Shown here one piece after another: positions 1-8,719 of a stretch of 42,763 nt of DNA. Position numbers and translations under genes: made by a program. The notes under the pieces were generated by a model, which made no database searches, had not been told where the DNA came from, and saw only the letters and a list, made by a program, of their open reading frames with translations. The stretch's first letter is position 1; each line of letters starts with the position of its first letter. This DNA is from Candidatus Bathyarchaeota archaeon (lineage in GTDB: Archaea > Thermoproteota > Bathyarchaeia > TCS64 > B23), in the NCBI GenBank assembly GCA_937898665.1, contig CALEIY010000007.1, positions 1 to 42,763 on the forward strand. Reading direction: 5' to 3'.

Positions 1-395
<395 letters not shown>

Positions 396-427
396 GCGCT
401 CAATCCGGGTTCCACAGGAGAAATCGG

Positions 428-461
428 AGGCCTATGCACGGCCTAAGCATCATCGATTTTT
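428..461 (+). terminator. candidate rRNA terminator (hairpin plus T5 run)
   Basis: Inverted arms AGGCC (428-432) and GGCCT (440-444) enclose a 7-nt loop and are followed by a T5 run at 457-461. It lies just past the 23S 3' end and overlaps the stop codon of the convergent adenine deaminase gene. Archaeal termination needs mainly the U-tract, so the hairpin may be incidental. Confidence 0.35.
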
Positions 462-2172
462 ATGGGAAGAGGCTGACAACCTGGAAGAGCTCCACATCTA
501 TTAGGCCATAGTCCGTTATCCGGAGTTTAGGTATGACCGGCAGGGCTAGGAAGGAGAGCTTCATGAAGGGGCTTCTAAGCTCGCAGCCCAGCTTCTCAGC
601 CTCCCTATGTAGATGCTCAACCCTCTCAGCCACCTCCTCCGCCTTCAGCGTCGACATGAGGCCTGCGACGGGAAGCGGCAGCTCGGCCTTCACCTCGCCC
701 TTCTCCACGACGATGAGGCCGCCGTTCATCTCCCTTAGCCTATTGGCCGCTGTACAGATGTCCCTGTCGTCGACGCCTACTGCTATGAGGTTGTGGGAGT
801 CGTGGGCCACGGTGGAGGCGATGGCTCCGGATTTCAGGCCGAAGCCCTTCACGAAGCCCCTGCCTATGCGTCCACTCCACCTATGACGCTCGAAGACGCA
901 GACCTTCAATACATCATTCTCCACATCGGGTTTCACTACGCCCCCCTCAACGCTGAGGGTGTAGGTCAGGCTCTCGGTGTATATCTGATCCTCAATCACC
1001 CCGATGACCCTAACCTCAACCTCATCGCCTTCATGACGTATCTCGATTCGGTCAGGTGTGGCTGGGGGCATATTCATCGTCTTCCGCCTCGCCACCTCGG
1101 GTAGATCACCCCTAATCCCCGCGAGGTAGCGGCCCTCCCTGGCGGCGATCTCGCCGTCTAGGATGACGAGGCGGGCCTCGAAATCCCTGAGGTTGTTCAC
1201 GACGACGAGGTCTGCCGACTTGCCTGGGGAGATTGCGCCTAGGTGTCTGAGGCCGAAATACTCGGCGGGATTTAGGGTGGCCATCCTCACCGCCTCTATG
1301 GGGTCTACACCCTCCTCCACGGCCCTCCTGAGACATCTATCCATGTGGCCGTCGGAGAGTATGTCATCCGCATGTATGTCATCTGAGACAAGCATCAGGC
1401 GTCTATAACCCCTCCTGGCGAGGGGTGCGAGAGCCTTGAGGTTTTTTGAGGCTGACCCCTCTCGGATCATGATCCACATACCCTGAGAGAGCTTCTCATA
1501 GGCCTCCTCAAGGGAGATGCACTCGTGATCCGACCCTATGCCGGTTGAGAGGTAGGCTGATAGCTCCGCGCCTCTCAGTCCTGGAGCGTGGCCGTCGATG
1601 ACGGCGTCCCTAAAGGCCTTGAGCTTCGAGATGACAGCCTCATCGAGGCTGAGGACTCCTGGATAGTTCATCATCTCCCCGAGGCCGATGACTTCGGGGA
1701 GCCTCCTCAACTCCTGGAGCTCCTCGACGCCGAGCTCTGCACCCGAGGTTTCGAGATGGGTGGCGGGGACGCAGGAGGGAACCATCACATAGACCTTCAG
1801 CGGAGTCCTCCCGGCGTCCTCCACCATGAATCTGACGCCTTCGACGCCGAGGACATTAGCTATCTCGTGGGGGTCGATGACTATGCATCCAGTCCCCCTT
1901 GGGATGACGGCCTCGGCGAAGCGACTGGGGATGAGGAGGGAGCTCTCTACGTGGAGGTGGCCGTCGATGTAGGCGGGGAGGATGACGCCCTCAACCTCCA
2001 GCGTCTCCCTCGCCTTTAGGGGTTTGGAGCCGACGTAGGCGATTCGACCATTCTTAGCTGCGATGTAGGCCTCCTGAAGCTCACCTATGTAGACGTTGAG
2101 GAGCTCCCCGTGTAGCTGTAGGTCTGCTGGGACTTTACCCAGGGCGACCTCTATGAGCGACTCCATCGACAT
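460..2172 (-). CDS. ade: adenine deaminase
   Basis: A 570-residue protein of the amidohydrolase superfamily, adenine deaminase (Ade) family. It hydrolyses adenine to hypoxanthine and ammonia in purine salvage, in the cytoplasm. Visible family signatures are the metal-binding DGHLHVESS near residue 70, the DPHEIANVLG block near 100, GHAPGL and GSDHE near 195-220, VSDDIHADD near 265, and the C-terminal Ade domain with HDSHNLIAVGVDD near 465. The length fits the family (about 550-600). The start is ATG at 2172; a second ATG two codons in is equally possible. It diverges from a phosphoribosyltransferase across 77 bp, so both may act in the same salvage route and share control (see the palindrome at 2184-2198). 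The 3' end meets the rRNA terminator region. High confidence in function. Confidence 0.95.
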   Translation of the reverse strand: MSMESLIEVALGKVPADLQLHGELLNVYIGELQEAYIAAKNGRIAYVGSKPLKARETLEVEGVILPAYIDGHLHVESSLLIPSRFAEAVIPRGTGCIVIDPHEIANVLGVEGVRFMVEDAGRTPLKVYVMVPSCVPATHLETSGAELGVEELQELRRLPEVIGLGEMMNYPGVLSLDEAVISKLKAFRDAVIDGHAPGLRGAELSAYLSTGIGSDHECISLEEAYEKLSQGMWIMIREGSASKNLKALAPLARRGYRRLMLVSDDIHADDILSDGHMDRCLRRAVEEGVDPIEAVRMATLNPAEYFGLRHLGAISPGKSADLVVVNNLRDFEARLVILDGEIAAREGRYLAGIRGDLPEVARRKTMNMPPATPDRIEIRHEGDEVEVRVIGVIEDQIYTESLTYTLSVEGGVVKPDVENDVLKVCVFERHRWSGRIGRGFVKGFGLKSGAIASTVAHDSHNLIAVGVDDRDICTAANRLREMNGGLIVVEKGEVKAELPLPVAGLMSTLKAEEVAERVEHLHREAEKLGCELRSPFMKLSFLALPVIPKLRITDYGLIDVELFQVVSLFP

Positions 2173-2183
2173 CGATTAGGGGT

Positions 2184-2198
2184 ATGCCCAAGGGGCAT
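2184..2198. promoter_or_regulatory. 15-bp palindrome between divergent purine-salvage genes
   Basis: Perfect inverted repeat ATGCCC-AAG-GGGCAT in the 77-bp spacer between ade and the phosphoribosyltransferase gene. Its place between two divergent promoters suggests an operator shared by both. There is no second copy in view to support this, so the regulatory role is inference. Confidence 0.35.
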
Positions 2199-2249
2199 TT
2201 AGGGTTTAGGAGGCTCGCAATCCATTTTAGAGGCTTTAGGGAAGTGTGA

Positions 2250-2843
2250 ATGATCGTGATGGCTGAGACCCGATTCATCGCTCCAAGCTGGGATGACATC
2301 GAGAATATGGTCTCCAGGATCGCTGAGGAGGTTATGCGGAGAGGCTTTAGACCCGACCTCATCCTCGGCGTCTCCAGGGGAGGCATAATACCGGCGCTCC
2401 TCCTCTCAGATAGGTTGGAAGCACCCGTCGACATCATAGGTGTAAGATTCTACAAGGGGGTGGGAGACGTAGAGGAGAGGCCTCACATCATCCAAGACAC
2501 CTCCCAGAAACTGGAGGGTAAGCGGATTCTCATCGTCGACGACGTCTCAGACACCGGCCACACCCTGAAACTGGTTAAGGGATACGTGGAGGAGCGGGGA
2601 GCTGAGGAAGTGATGGTCTGCACGCTCCACTATAAGCCCTGGGCGGTCTATAGGCCGGATTACTACGTGGAGGAGACCGAGGCCTGGATCATCTATCCCT
2701 GGGAGGTGGTGGAGACGCTGGAGTATCTCTCCACGAAGCTGAGGGAGAGGGGATTAACCCACAGAGAGATTCTGGAGGAGATGAGGAGGAGGGGGATACC
2801 AGAGGAGATATTGGAGATGCTCAAGGAGATGAAGGCTCCCTAA
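2250..2843 (+). CDS. purine-type phosphoribosyltransferase
   Basis: A 197-residue type I phosphoribosyltransferase. The PRPP-binding signature RILIVDDVSDTG lies near residues 92-103, and the preceding GVSRGGIIPA loop near 42-51 is the pyrophosphate loop. The C-terminal tail is helical and Glu/Arg-rich. The family transfers 5-phosphoribose from PRPP to a nucleobase. The divergent adenine deaminase makes hypoxanthine, so hypoxanthine/xanthine/guanine is the likely base, but the sequence alone does not settle specificity, and archaeal members of this group have been annotated under several names. It starts at ATG 2250 after a purine-rich tract; ATG 2259 (residue 4) is an alternative. Sure about the fold and chemistry, unsure about the substrate. 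Confidence 0.85.
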   Translation: MIVMAETRFIAPSWDDIENMVSRIAEEVMRRGFRPDLILGVSRGGIIPALLLSDRLEAPVDIIGVRFYKGVGDVEERPHIIQDTSQKLEGKRILIVDDVSDTGHTLKLVKGYVEERGAEEVMVCTLHYKPWAVYRPDYYVEETEAWIIYPWEVVETLEYLSTKLRERGLTHREILEEMRRRGIPEEILEMLKEMKAP

Positions 2844-2935
2844 CCCAGGGAGACGAGGAGGAAGATTGGGATATGGGAATCCAGGTAGGGTAAGGTTATT
2901 AGTTGAAAGGGCCATAGGATGTGGAGGGATTGTCT

Positions 2936-4309
2936 ATGCCCCATCCCTACATTCCAAACAGCGTCGCTGAGATTAAGGAGAAGATGATGGAGGAGATGGG
3001 GATAAAATCCATCGACGACCTCTACGCCGACATACCGGCTGAGGTGAGATTTGAAAGAGAGTTGAATGTTCCAGGGCCTTACCCAGAGCAGGAGGTGAGG
3101 AGGAGAGTTGAAGCCCTATTGGGGCGAAACCAACGATTTCGATGCCCCCCCTTCCTCGGCGGAGGAGTCTGGCCGCACTACGTCCCAGCGGTCGTCGACG
3201 AGATCGTCAGCCGAGCGGAGTTCCTCACCAGCTACACCCCATATCAACCCGAGATAACGCAGGGGATGCTGCAAACCCTCTTCGAGTATCAAAGCCTCAT
3301 CTGCGAGCTGACCGGAATGGAGGTAGCTAACTCATCGATGTATGACTGGGCCACAGCCCTGGGAGAGGCGGCCAGGATGGCTGGAAGACTGACGAGGCGA
3401 GACGCCATCCTCGTCCCCTACCTCATGAGTCCTAATAGATTGGCGGTTCTAAGAGCCTACACCGAACCTGTTGGGATGAGGGTTATCCAAGTCGATTATG
3501 ACGAGGCGACGGGACTCATAGACCTGGAGGATCTGAAGGAGAAGACCAACAGCGAGACCGCCGCCGTCTACATCGAGAATCCCTCCTACCTCGGCTTCGT
3601 TGAGGAGGAGGTGGAGGCCATAGCGGAGGTGGCGCATGACGCCGGGAGCCTCTTCATAGTCGGCGTGGATCCCATCTCCCTCGGCCTACTGAGACCCCCT
3701 GGAGATTATGGGGCTGACATCGTCATCGGGGAGGGACAGCCCCTAGGGAACCATATGAATTATGGGGGGCCGCTGCTCGGAATCTTCGCCTGTCGAGGAG
3801 AACCTAAGATGATTAGGCAGATGCCTGGCCGCATCATAGGAATGACAACCACTGTCGACGGCTCTAAGAGGGGTTTCGTCATGACGCTTCAGACCCGTGA
3901 ACAGCATATCAGGAGGGAGAGGGCGACGTCGAATATCTGCACAAATCAGGCTCTCTGCGCCGTCGCGGCAGCCGTCTACCTATCACTCCTCGGCCCAAAT
4001 GGTCTCAGGGAGCTCGCCGAGCTGATAACCAGCAGGGCGCACTATGCCATGAGGAGGATCGGTGAACTCCCCGGCGTGAGGGCGCCGATCTTCAGCAGCT
4101 ATCACTTCAAGGAGTTCACCGTCTCCTTCGAGGATAGGACCGTGGGGGAGGTTCACAGGGAACTATTATCTCGGGGGATACATGGGGGAAAGAGCCTGGT
4201 GGAGGAGTTTCCAGAGCTGGGGGAGACAGCCCTCTACTGCGTGACGGAGCTCCACACCAAGGAGGATATAGACCTACTGGTTTCAGCGCTGGAGGAGGTG
4301 CTGGGATGA
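2936..4309 (+). CDS. gcvPA: glycine dehydrogenase (decarboxylating), subunit 1
   Basis: N-terminal half of the P-protein of the glycine cleavage system, 457 residues from ATG 2936. With GcvPB it forms the PLP enzyme that decarboxylates glycine and passes the aminomethyl group to the lipoyl arm of GcvH. The family pattern is clear: HPYIPNS at the N terminus, FLGGGVWPHYVP near 75, TPYQPEISQG-like and MYDWATALGEAARMAGR near 105-150, and the QTREQHIRRERATSNICTNQAL block near 325-345. An in-frame GTG lies at 2921, but GGAGG at 2923-2927 sits at normal spacing from the ATG at 2936, which decides the start. The gene overlaps gcvPB by 4 bp (ATGA), so the two are co-translated. No gcvT, gcvH or lipoamide dehydrogenase gene is in the window. 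Confidence 0.96.
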   Translation: MPHPYIPNSVAEIKEKMMEEMGIKSIDDLYADIPAEVRFERELNVPGPYPEQEVRRRVEALLGRNQRFRCPPFLGGGVWPHYVPAVVDEIVSRAEFLTSYTPYQPEITQGMLQTLFEYQSLICELTGMEVANSSMYDWATALGEAARMAGRLTRRDAILVPYLMSPNRLAVLRAYTEPVGMRVIQVDYDEATGLIDLEDLKEKTNSETAAVYIENPSYLGFVEEEVEAIAEVAHDAGSLFIVGVDPISLGLLRPPGDYGADIVIGEGQPLGNHMNYGGPLLGIFACRGEPKMIRQMPGRIIGMTTTVDGSKRGFVMTLQTREQHIRRERATSNICTNQALCAVAAAVYLSLLGPNGLRELAELITSRAHYAMRRIGELPGVRAPIFSSYHFKEFTVSFEDRTVGEVHRELLSRGIHGGKSLVEEFPELGETALYCVTELHTKEDIDLLVSALEEVLG

Positions 4310-5841
4310 GGAGGTTTAGGCAGGCGGATTGGGATGAACCCCTAATATTCGAGCTGAGCCGCCCAGGTCGAGTTGGCTTTACGCCGCCGAAGGCTGAGCC
4401 GGAGGTGAGCGACGCCGCCGGCGACATAGAGGAGCTGGTTCCACAGAATATGCTGCGCAGAGAACCGCCGAAGCTACCTGAAGTCTCGGAGATCATGGTG
4501 CTGAGGCATTACATCCATCTGTCGCAGATGAATTACGGCGTAAACTCGGGGAGATTCTACCCGCTTGGGAGCTGCACCATGAAGTATAACCCAGTCATCA
4601 ACGAGGTCTTAGCCTCAAACCCTGGATTGACGGAGCTCCATCCAGAGCAGGATGAGTCGACGGTTCAGGGAGTTCTGGAGATGATGTATTGGTTGAAGAG
4701 GTGGCTCCTGGAGATCACAGGCATGGATGATGGAACCCTTCAGCCGGCGGCGGGCGCCCATGGAGAGTTCCTCGGCTGCCTATTGATCAGGGCGTATCAC
4801 GAGGATAGGGGCGAGATAGATGAGAGGAGGGAGATCATCGTCCCCGACTCGGCTCATGGAACCAATCCGGCGAGCGCCATGATGGCCGGCTTCAAGGTGG
4901 TGGAGATACCCTCAAGGGAGGATGGCTGCGTCGACCTTGAGGCTCTGAGAAGCGTTGTGGGGGAGCATACAGCGGGGATGATGCTGACGAACCCCAACAC
5001 CCTGGGAATCTTTGAGAGCGACATAGTTGAGATCGCCGAGATCGTCCATGAGGCCGGTGGATTGATGTATTACGACGGGGCGAACCTCAACGCCATCCTC
5101 GGCAGATGTAGACCTGGAGACATGGGCTTCGACATCGTCCACCTCAACCTCCATAAGACCTTCTCGACGCCCCACGGCGGGGGAGGGCCAGGCTCAGGCC
5201 CCATCCTCGTTAAGGAATTCCTATCGGACTTCCTCCCCGTCCCGACGGTGGAGAGGGGGGAGGAGGGATACTACCTCAGCTATGATAGACCCAAAACCAT
5301 CGGGAAGATTCACGGCTACTATGGAAACATCAACCCCATGCTGAAGGCCTACGCCTATATCCTATCCATGGGCCCCGAGGGCCTGAGGGAGGCGGCTGAG
5401 GTATCGGTGCTGAACGCCAACTATATAGCGAGGAAGCTGATGAAGGTGAGGGGAATAACGCTGCCCAGAGCGCCTGAGAGGCCTAGGAAGCATGAGGCCG
5501 TCCTAAGCGCCTCGGAGATGGAGAGGGAGACGGGTGTGAGGACGCTGAACATCGCTAAGGCCCTCTTGGATAGGGGGCTACACGCACCTACCATCTACTT
5601 CCCCCTCATCGTCCCAGAGGCCCTGATGATCGAGCCTACGGAGAGCGAGCCTCTAGAGGCTTTAGACGCCTTCATCGAGGCGGTCAGAGAGATATCGGAG
5701 ATCGCCTACTCGAAGCCTGAGGAGGTGTTGTCAGCTCCTAGGAACACATCGGTGACCAGGCTTGACGAGGCTAAGGCAGCTCATCCCAAGACCCTCTGCC
5801 TCAGTTGGAGGATGTATAAGGAGCGATTGAGAGGAGGATAG
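4306..5841 (+). CDS. gcvPB: glycine dehydrogenase (decarboxylating), subunit 2
   Basis: C-terminal half of the glycine cleavage P-protein, 511 residues, carrying the PLP lysine. The lysine lies in NLHKTFSTPHGGGGPG near residue 280; PLGSCTMKYNP near 85 and GAHGEFLGC and HGTNPASA near 150-190 are further family motifs. It pairs with GcvPA to form the active heterodimeric unit found in archaea and many bacteria. Translation is coupled to gcvPA through an ATGA overlap. The product would supply or consume C1 units as methylene-tetrahydrofolate or methylene-tetrahydropterin; which carrier is used cannot be told here because no T-protein gene is present. Confidence 0.96.
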   Translation: MRRFRQADWDEPLIFELSRPGRVGFTPPKAEPEVSDAAGDIEELVPQNMLRREPPKLPEVSEIMVLRHYIHLSQMNYGVNSGRFYPLGSCTMKYNPVINEVLASNPGLTELHPEQDESTVQGVLEMMYWLKRWLLEITGMDDGTLQPAAGAHGEFLGCLLIRAYHEDRGEIDERREIIVPDSAHGTNPASAMMAGFKVVEIPSREDGCVDLEALRSVVGEHTAGMMLTNPNTLGIFESDIVEIAEIVHEAGGLMYYDGANLNAILGRCRPGDMGFDIVHLNLHKTFSTPHGGGGPGSGPILVKEFLSDFLPVPTVERGEEGYYLSYDRPKTIGKIHGYYGNINPMLKAYAYILSMGPEGLREAAEVSVLNANYIARKLMKVRGITLPRAPERPRKHEAVLSASEMERETGVRTLNIAKALLDRGLHAPTIYFPLIVPEALMIEPTESEPLEALDAFIEAVREISEIAYSKPEEVLSAPRNTSVTRLDEAKAAHPKTLCLSWRMYKERLRGG

Positions 5842-5844
5842 ACG

Positions 5845-6369
5845 ATGCCGCCCCTCCTATCGGCCCTGGGCATCGAGTTTCTCAAGGAGCCTCCAGCCTC
5901 AACCCTCTTTATTCTCCTCCTATCAGCCGCCGTAAACCTCGCCGTCGGCATCGCCAACAGGATGGTTATAGATCTCGACGAGTATCGCCGATGGATGATA
6001 GAATCAAGCAGGCTGAGGAGGGAGATGATAGATGCCGTTAGGAGGGGTGATCAGCGGAAGGTGGCGAGGCTTCAGAAGCGTCAGCAGAGGATGATGGCTG
6101 AGCAGTCTAAGATGACGATGGAGAGGATGAAGCTAACCCTATTCTTCTTCATCCCCCTCATCCTCATCTGGAATCTCCTCATCAAATTCTTCGGCAGGAC
6201 GCCTATCGCCTACATGCCCTTCAAAGCCCCATGGGTAGGGGAGAACCTCAACATAACTGTCTGGTATATCCTCTGCTCCCTCGCAACCAATGTCGTCATC
6301 TCCAGAGCCTTGGGATTAACCTTCGAGATAGATGCGGGGGAGGAGGTTGCCCAGCAGAAGAAGACGTAA
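5845..6369 (+). CDS. EMC3/TMCO1-like (DUF106) membrane insertase
   Basis: A 174-residue protein of the archaeal DUF106 family, part of the Oxa1/YidC/EMC3/TMCO1 superfamily of membrane-protein insertases. Hydrophobic segments lie near residues 17-37, 95-115 and 135-155. Between the first two is a basic, helical cytoplasmic stretch (about 45-95, rich in Arg/Lys/Met), the coiled-coil hallmark of the family. A strong ribosome binding site (GGAGGATAG, 5832-5840) precedes ATG 5845. It is followed directly by cmk and L14e, matching the DUF106-cmk-rpl14e order that often follows secY-adk in archaea; here secY and adk are replaced upstream by gcvPB. Family assignment is firm; insertase activity is inferred from the superfamily. 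Confidence 0.85.
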   Translation: MPPLLSALGIEFLKEPPASTLFILLLSAAVNLAVGIANRMVIDLDEYRRWMIESSRLRREMIDAVRRGDQRKVARLQKRQQRMMAEQSKMTMERMKLTLFFFIPLILIWNLLIKFFGRTPIAYMPFKAPWVGENLNITVWYILCSLATNVVISRALGLTFEIDAGEEVAQQKKT

Positions 6370-6910
6370 GGGATTGGTCATCACCGTCAGCGGCCTCCAC
6401 GGAAGCGGAACCTCAACCCAGGCCAGAAGACTGGCTGAAGCCCTAGGCCTCAGATATGTCTCAGCAGGCCTCCTCTTCAGACGGATCGCCGAGGAGAGGG
6501 GGCTAACCATCGAGGAGCTCTCGAAGCTGGCGGAGGAAGACCCCGAGCTGGATAGGATGATAGATGAGAGGACGAAGGAGGAGGCGAGGAGGGGGGACGT
6601 CGTCATCGATGCCGCCCTAGCCGGATGGATGGCGGAGGATGCAGACCTAAAGATATTCCTCACGGCGCCCCTGGAGGAGCGTGTGAGACGTATAGCACGG
6701 AGGGAGGGGCTATCCCTGGAGGAGGCGAGGAGGGAGACCTTGAGGAGAGAACAGAGCGAGAGGGAGAGATTCAAGAGGTATTATGGCATAGACATCAACG
6801 ACCTCTCCATCTATGACGTAGTGCTGAATACAGCCCTCTTCAAACCGGATGCGACGGCGAGGATACTGAGGAAGATCATCCAGGAACTCCAGGGGGAGAG
6901 AAAACATTGA
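6332..6910 (+). CDS. cmk: cytidylate kinase, archaeal type
   Basis: Phosphorylates CMP/dCMP with ATP. The nucleotide-binding loop SGLHGSGTSTQARRLAEALG starts near residue 19, followed by RYVSAGLLFR near 40, the LID-like RRIAREGLSLEEA region near 120 and the YYGIDINDLSIYDVVLNT motif near 150-165, all typical of the short archaeal CMP kinases. The longest frame (192 residues) begins at ATG 6332 inside the preceding gene and adds a very basic 14-residue leader. TTG at 6374 gives a 178-residue protein beginning right before the beta strand and may be the true start. The stop codon lies within an inverted repeat (6907-6933). Confidence 0.9.
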   Translation: MRGRRLPSRRRRKGLVITVSGLHGSGTSTQARRLAEALGLRYVSAGLLFRRIAEERGLTIEELSKLAEEDPELDRMIDERTKEEARRGDVVIDAALAGWMAEDADLKIFLTAPLEERVRRIARREGLSLEEARRETLRREQSERERFKRYYGIDINDLSIYDVVLNTALFKPDATARILRKIIQELQGERKH

Positions 6911-6933
6911 TCTTACAATGACTGTAAGATCAA
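6907..6933. repeat. perfect 11-bp inverted repeat over the cmk stop codon
   Basis: TTGATCTTACA (6907-6917) and TGTAAGATCAA (6923-6933) are exact inverted copies around a 5-nt centre. The left arm includes the TGA stop of cmk. No T-run follows, so it is not a standard terminator. It sits about 15 bp upstream of the TATA-like box for rpl14e, so an operator or an mRNA-processing hairpin are both possible. Confidence 0.8.
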
Positions 6934-6948
6934 CAATTAGGGCTGAAC

Positions 6949-6958
6949 CATAAAAGAT
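6949..6958 (+). promoter_or_regulatory. TATA-like box for rpl14e
   Basis: CATAAAAGAT lies about 55 bp upstream of the L14e ATG at 7011 in the 100-bp gap after cmk. An initiation site would fall near 6980, leaving a short leader with the ribosome binding site GAGGTGTAAGGGG (6998-7010). Confidence 0.4.
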
Positions 6959-7010
6959 ATGGAGAGCTTTTTTGATCTATCCGAGACAGCTCCCATGGAG
7001 GTGTAAGGGG

Positions 7011-7283
7011 ATGCCGCTGATCGAGGTTGGCAGGATCTGCGTGAAGACGAGGGGGAGGGAGGCTGGGAGGCGCTGCGTCATCGTCGACATCATCGACAGA
7101 AACTTCGTCCTCATCACGGGGCCGAGGGATGTGACCGGCGTCAGGAGGCGGAGGGCGAACATCGATCATCTCAAGCCGCTTGATGAGAAGATAGACATCA
7201 GGCCTGGAGCCTCAGACGAGGAGGTTAAGGCAGCCTTGGGGCTGAAAACGGAGGGTCAGCCCTCCCAGGATTCTAAGAGCTGA
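7011..7283 (+). CDS. rpl14e: ribosomal protein L14e (eL14)
   Basis: A 90-residue large-subunit ribosomal protein with a KOW/SH3-like barrel. [20 protein letters not shown] at the N terminus and the following [17 protein letters not shown] block are the family signature, and KPLDEKIDI follows. The frame is open upstream to 6972, but homology and the ribosome binding site just before 7011 fix the start at ATG 7011. It lies downstream of cmk, its common neighbour in archaea. The last 28 bp overlap the end of the convergent TrmB-like regulator gene. Confidence 0.93.
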   Translation: MPLIEVGRICVKTRGREAGRRCVIVDIIDRNFVLITGPRDVTGVRRRRANIDHLKPLDEKIDIRPGASDEEVKAALGLKTEGQPSQDSKS

Positions 7284-8140
7284 GTCTCAACCTCAGCTCC
7301 CTCCAAGAGTCTTGAAAGAAGCCGTATGAGGAGCTGATCCTCGGAGTAGATGGCCTCCACCAGGCGTCCACGATGACCCGAAGCCTCAACTCCAGCTAGG
7401 AGAAGCCTCCCCCCATCGGAGATGAGTAGTAGAATGGAGACGTCGAGAGGCATCCTCCTCACCTCGAAGAGATAGGAAAGCTCCCGAGCTAGATGATTCA
7501 TCTCGGGATGGAGGGGGGAGAATATCTTAACCTCCACACCCCGCTCATAAAGCTCATCCAGCTCCCTATGGGCATCATTGAATAGAAGCGAGAGCGATAG
7601 ACCTCCAGCGAGGATCAGGAGACTATACCTCGAATGCCGCAGGAGCTCCCTACATCTCAGCATTATCTCATCCCCACCATCTATATACCAAAACTCTCCT
7701 CGAAGGGGATGATGGAGCTCCCTAGAGGCCTGATAGATACCCATCAACATGGTTAGAAGAGTGGAGAAATCCTCAACTCTTCTCCTGGCCACGCCGAGCA
7801 GCGCTCCAAAGGCCTCATTGGGCGGGGTGGGAGCGAAGAGGCTGGGATTCCCAGGCATCTCCCTGATCAGGCCCATCTCGATCAGCCTTCTCAGAGCCGT
7901 ATAGATCTTGGTTCTCGGCACCCCCGTGAGAGCGCTGATCCTCCTAGCTCCGGAGCAGCCGAGGCCTAGGAGGCAGAGATATATCTTGGCCTCATACTCG
8001 GAGAGACCGGCATACTCAGCCAGCTTAGGCCAGAGGGTTAGGGCCTCTACAAGGGCTGATTCACCCATAGGCGTCGAGGCTCTTCCTATCGGAGAACCTC
8101 CCCATCCGAGGCCCATCGCATTTAAGGTCGATTTCAACAC
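7256..8140 (-). CDS. TrmB-like transcriptional regulator
   Basis: Up to 294 residues. A winged helix-turn-helix lies near residues 45-110 ([31 protein letters not shown] followed by [16 protein letters not shown]), the diagnostic TrmB-type DNA-binding domain. The second half (about 140-285) resembles the phospholipase D-like ligand/effector region of TrmB proteins, including [19 protein letters not shown]. TrmB proteins usually control sugar uptake or central metabolism. No sugar gene is adjacent, so the target is unknown. The start is uncertain: GTG 8140, ATG 8116 or ATG 8068; the helix-turn-helix is intact with all three. It is convergent with rpl14e. Confidence 0.8.
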   Translation of the reverse strand: MLKSTLNAMGLGWGGSPIGRASTPMGESALVEALTLWPKLAEYAGLSEYEAKIYLCLLGLGCSGARRISALTGVPRTKIYTALRRLIEMGLIREMPGNPSLFAPTPPNEAFGALLGVARRRVEDFSTLLTMLMGIYQASRELHHPLRGEFWYIDGGDEIMLRCRELLRHSRYSLLILAGGLSLSLLFNDAHRELDELYERGVEVKIFSPLHPEMNHLARELSYLFEVRRMPLDVSILLLISDGGRLLLAGVEASGHRGRLVEAIYSEDQLLIRLLSRLLEGAEVETQLLESWEG

Positions 8141-8307
8141 TTTTCCAATTTTCTCAGGATATTATCGGTCATCTCGATATCAGAAAATATGTTAAGGGGT
8201 TAACCGCGGAGAATCGGCTTCTAATTTTAGGGAAATTCATCTCTTTGAGGAGGGGTGAGGCCATATTATTGGATTTTTAAGCATTAAGAAACTCAATATT
8301 ATATGGC

Positions 8308-8694
8308 TTGGAGGCGCTGAGGGAGAGACTTAGGGTTCTGGGGAAGAGATACTCGATGGAGATAATAGCCCTCCTCTCCGAGGGGTCAAGATACATCTCC
8401 CAGCTCTCAGAGGAGTTGGGGGTTCCCTATGCGACGATTCAAAACAGGGTGGTTGAGCTGGAGAGAGCTGGCCTAGTGGAGGTGATAGACGCCGTCGACG
8501 AAGCATCTAGGAGGGCTGTGAGACTTGTGAGGGCTGTGAACTTCAGATTGGAGATCTCGCCTAGGGTGCTGAGGGAGCTATGGATGGGAGAAGCCGAGGC
8601 GAGAATCCCCCGTCGAATAAGGATATCCACATATCCCAGAGAGGGTGAGAAAGGGAGAACACTGGGAACACTGAGGAGGGAGAGTTATCGATAA
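8308..8694 (+). CDS. ArsR-like winged-helix DNA-binding protein
   Basis: A 128-residue protein. The first 70 residues form a winged helix-turn-helix of the ArsR/MarR type: EALRERLRVLGKRYSMEIIALL, then YISQLSEELGVPYATIQNRVVELERAGLVE. There are no clustered cysteines or histidines for metal sensing. The C-terminal 45 residues are basic and unlike any domain I know. Translation begins at TTG 8308; a TATA-like TTTTTAAGC at 8273-8281 places the initiation site almost on the start codon, suggesting a leaderless transcript. It ends 25 bp before a nucleoside phosphorylase gene, so the two probably form a transcription unit and the regulator may sense a nucleoside or nucleobase (inference). Confidence 0.7.
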   Translation: MEALRERLRVLGKRYSMEIIALLSEGSRYISQLSEELGVPYATIQNRVVELERAGLVEVIDAVDEASRRAVRLVRAVNFRLEISPRVLRELWMGEAEARIPRRIRISTYPREGEKGRTLGTLRRESYR

Positions 8695-8719
8695 TAGGTG
8701 TTTCGGGAAGATACATATC

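Noticed and set aside
396-459. 5S rRNA or tRNA after the 23S
   Set aside because: The 64 bases before ade are too short for a 5S gene and do not fold as a tRNA.
1588-2019. 143-residue plus-strand frame inside ade
   Set aside because: Acidic shadow of the adenine deaminase frame; the minus-strand protein has full family motifs.
6316-6774. 152-residue minus-strand Ser/Leu-rich frame opposite cmk
   Set aside because: Typical antisense of purine-rich coding DNA; no recognisable domain.
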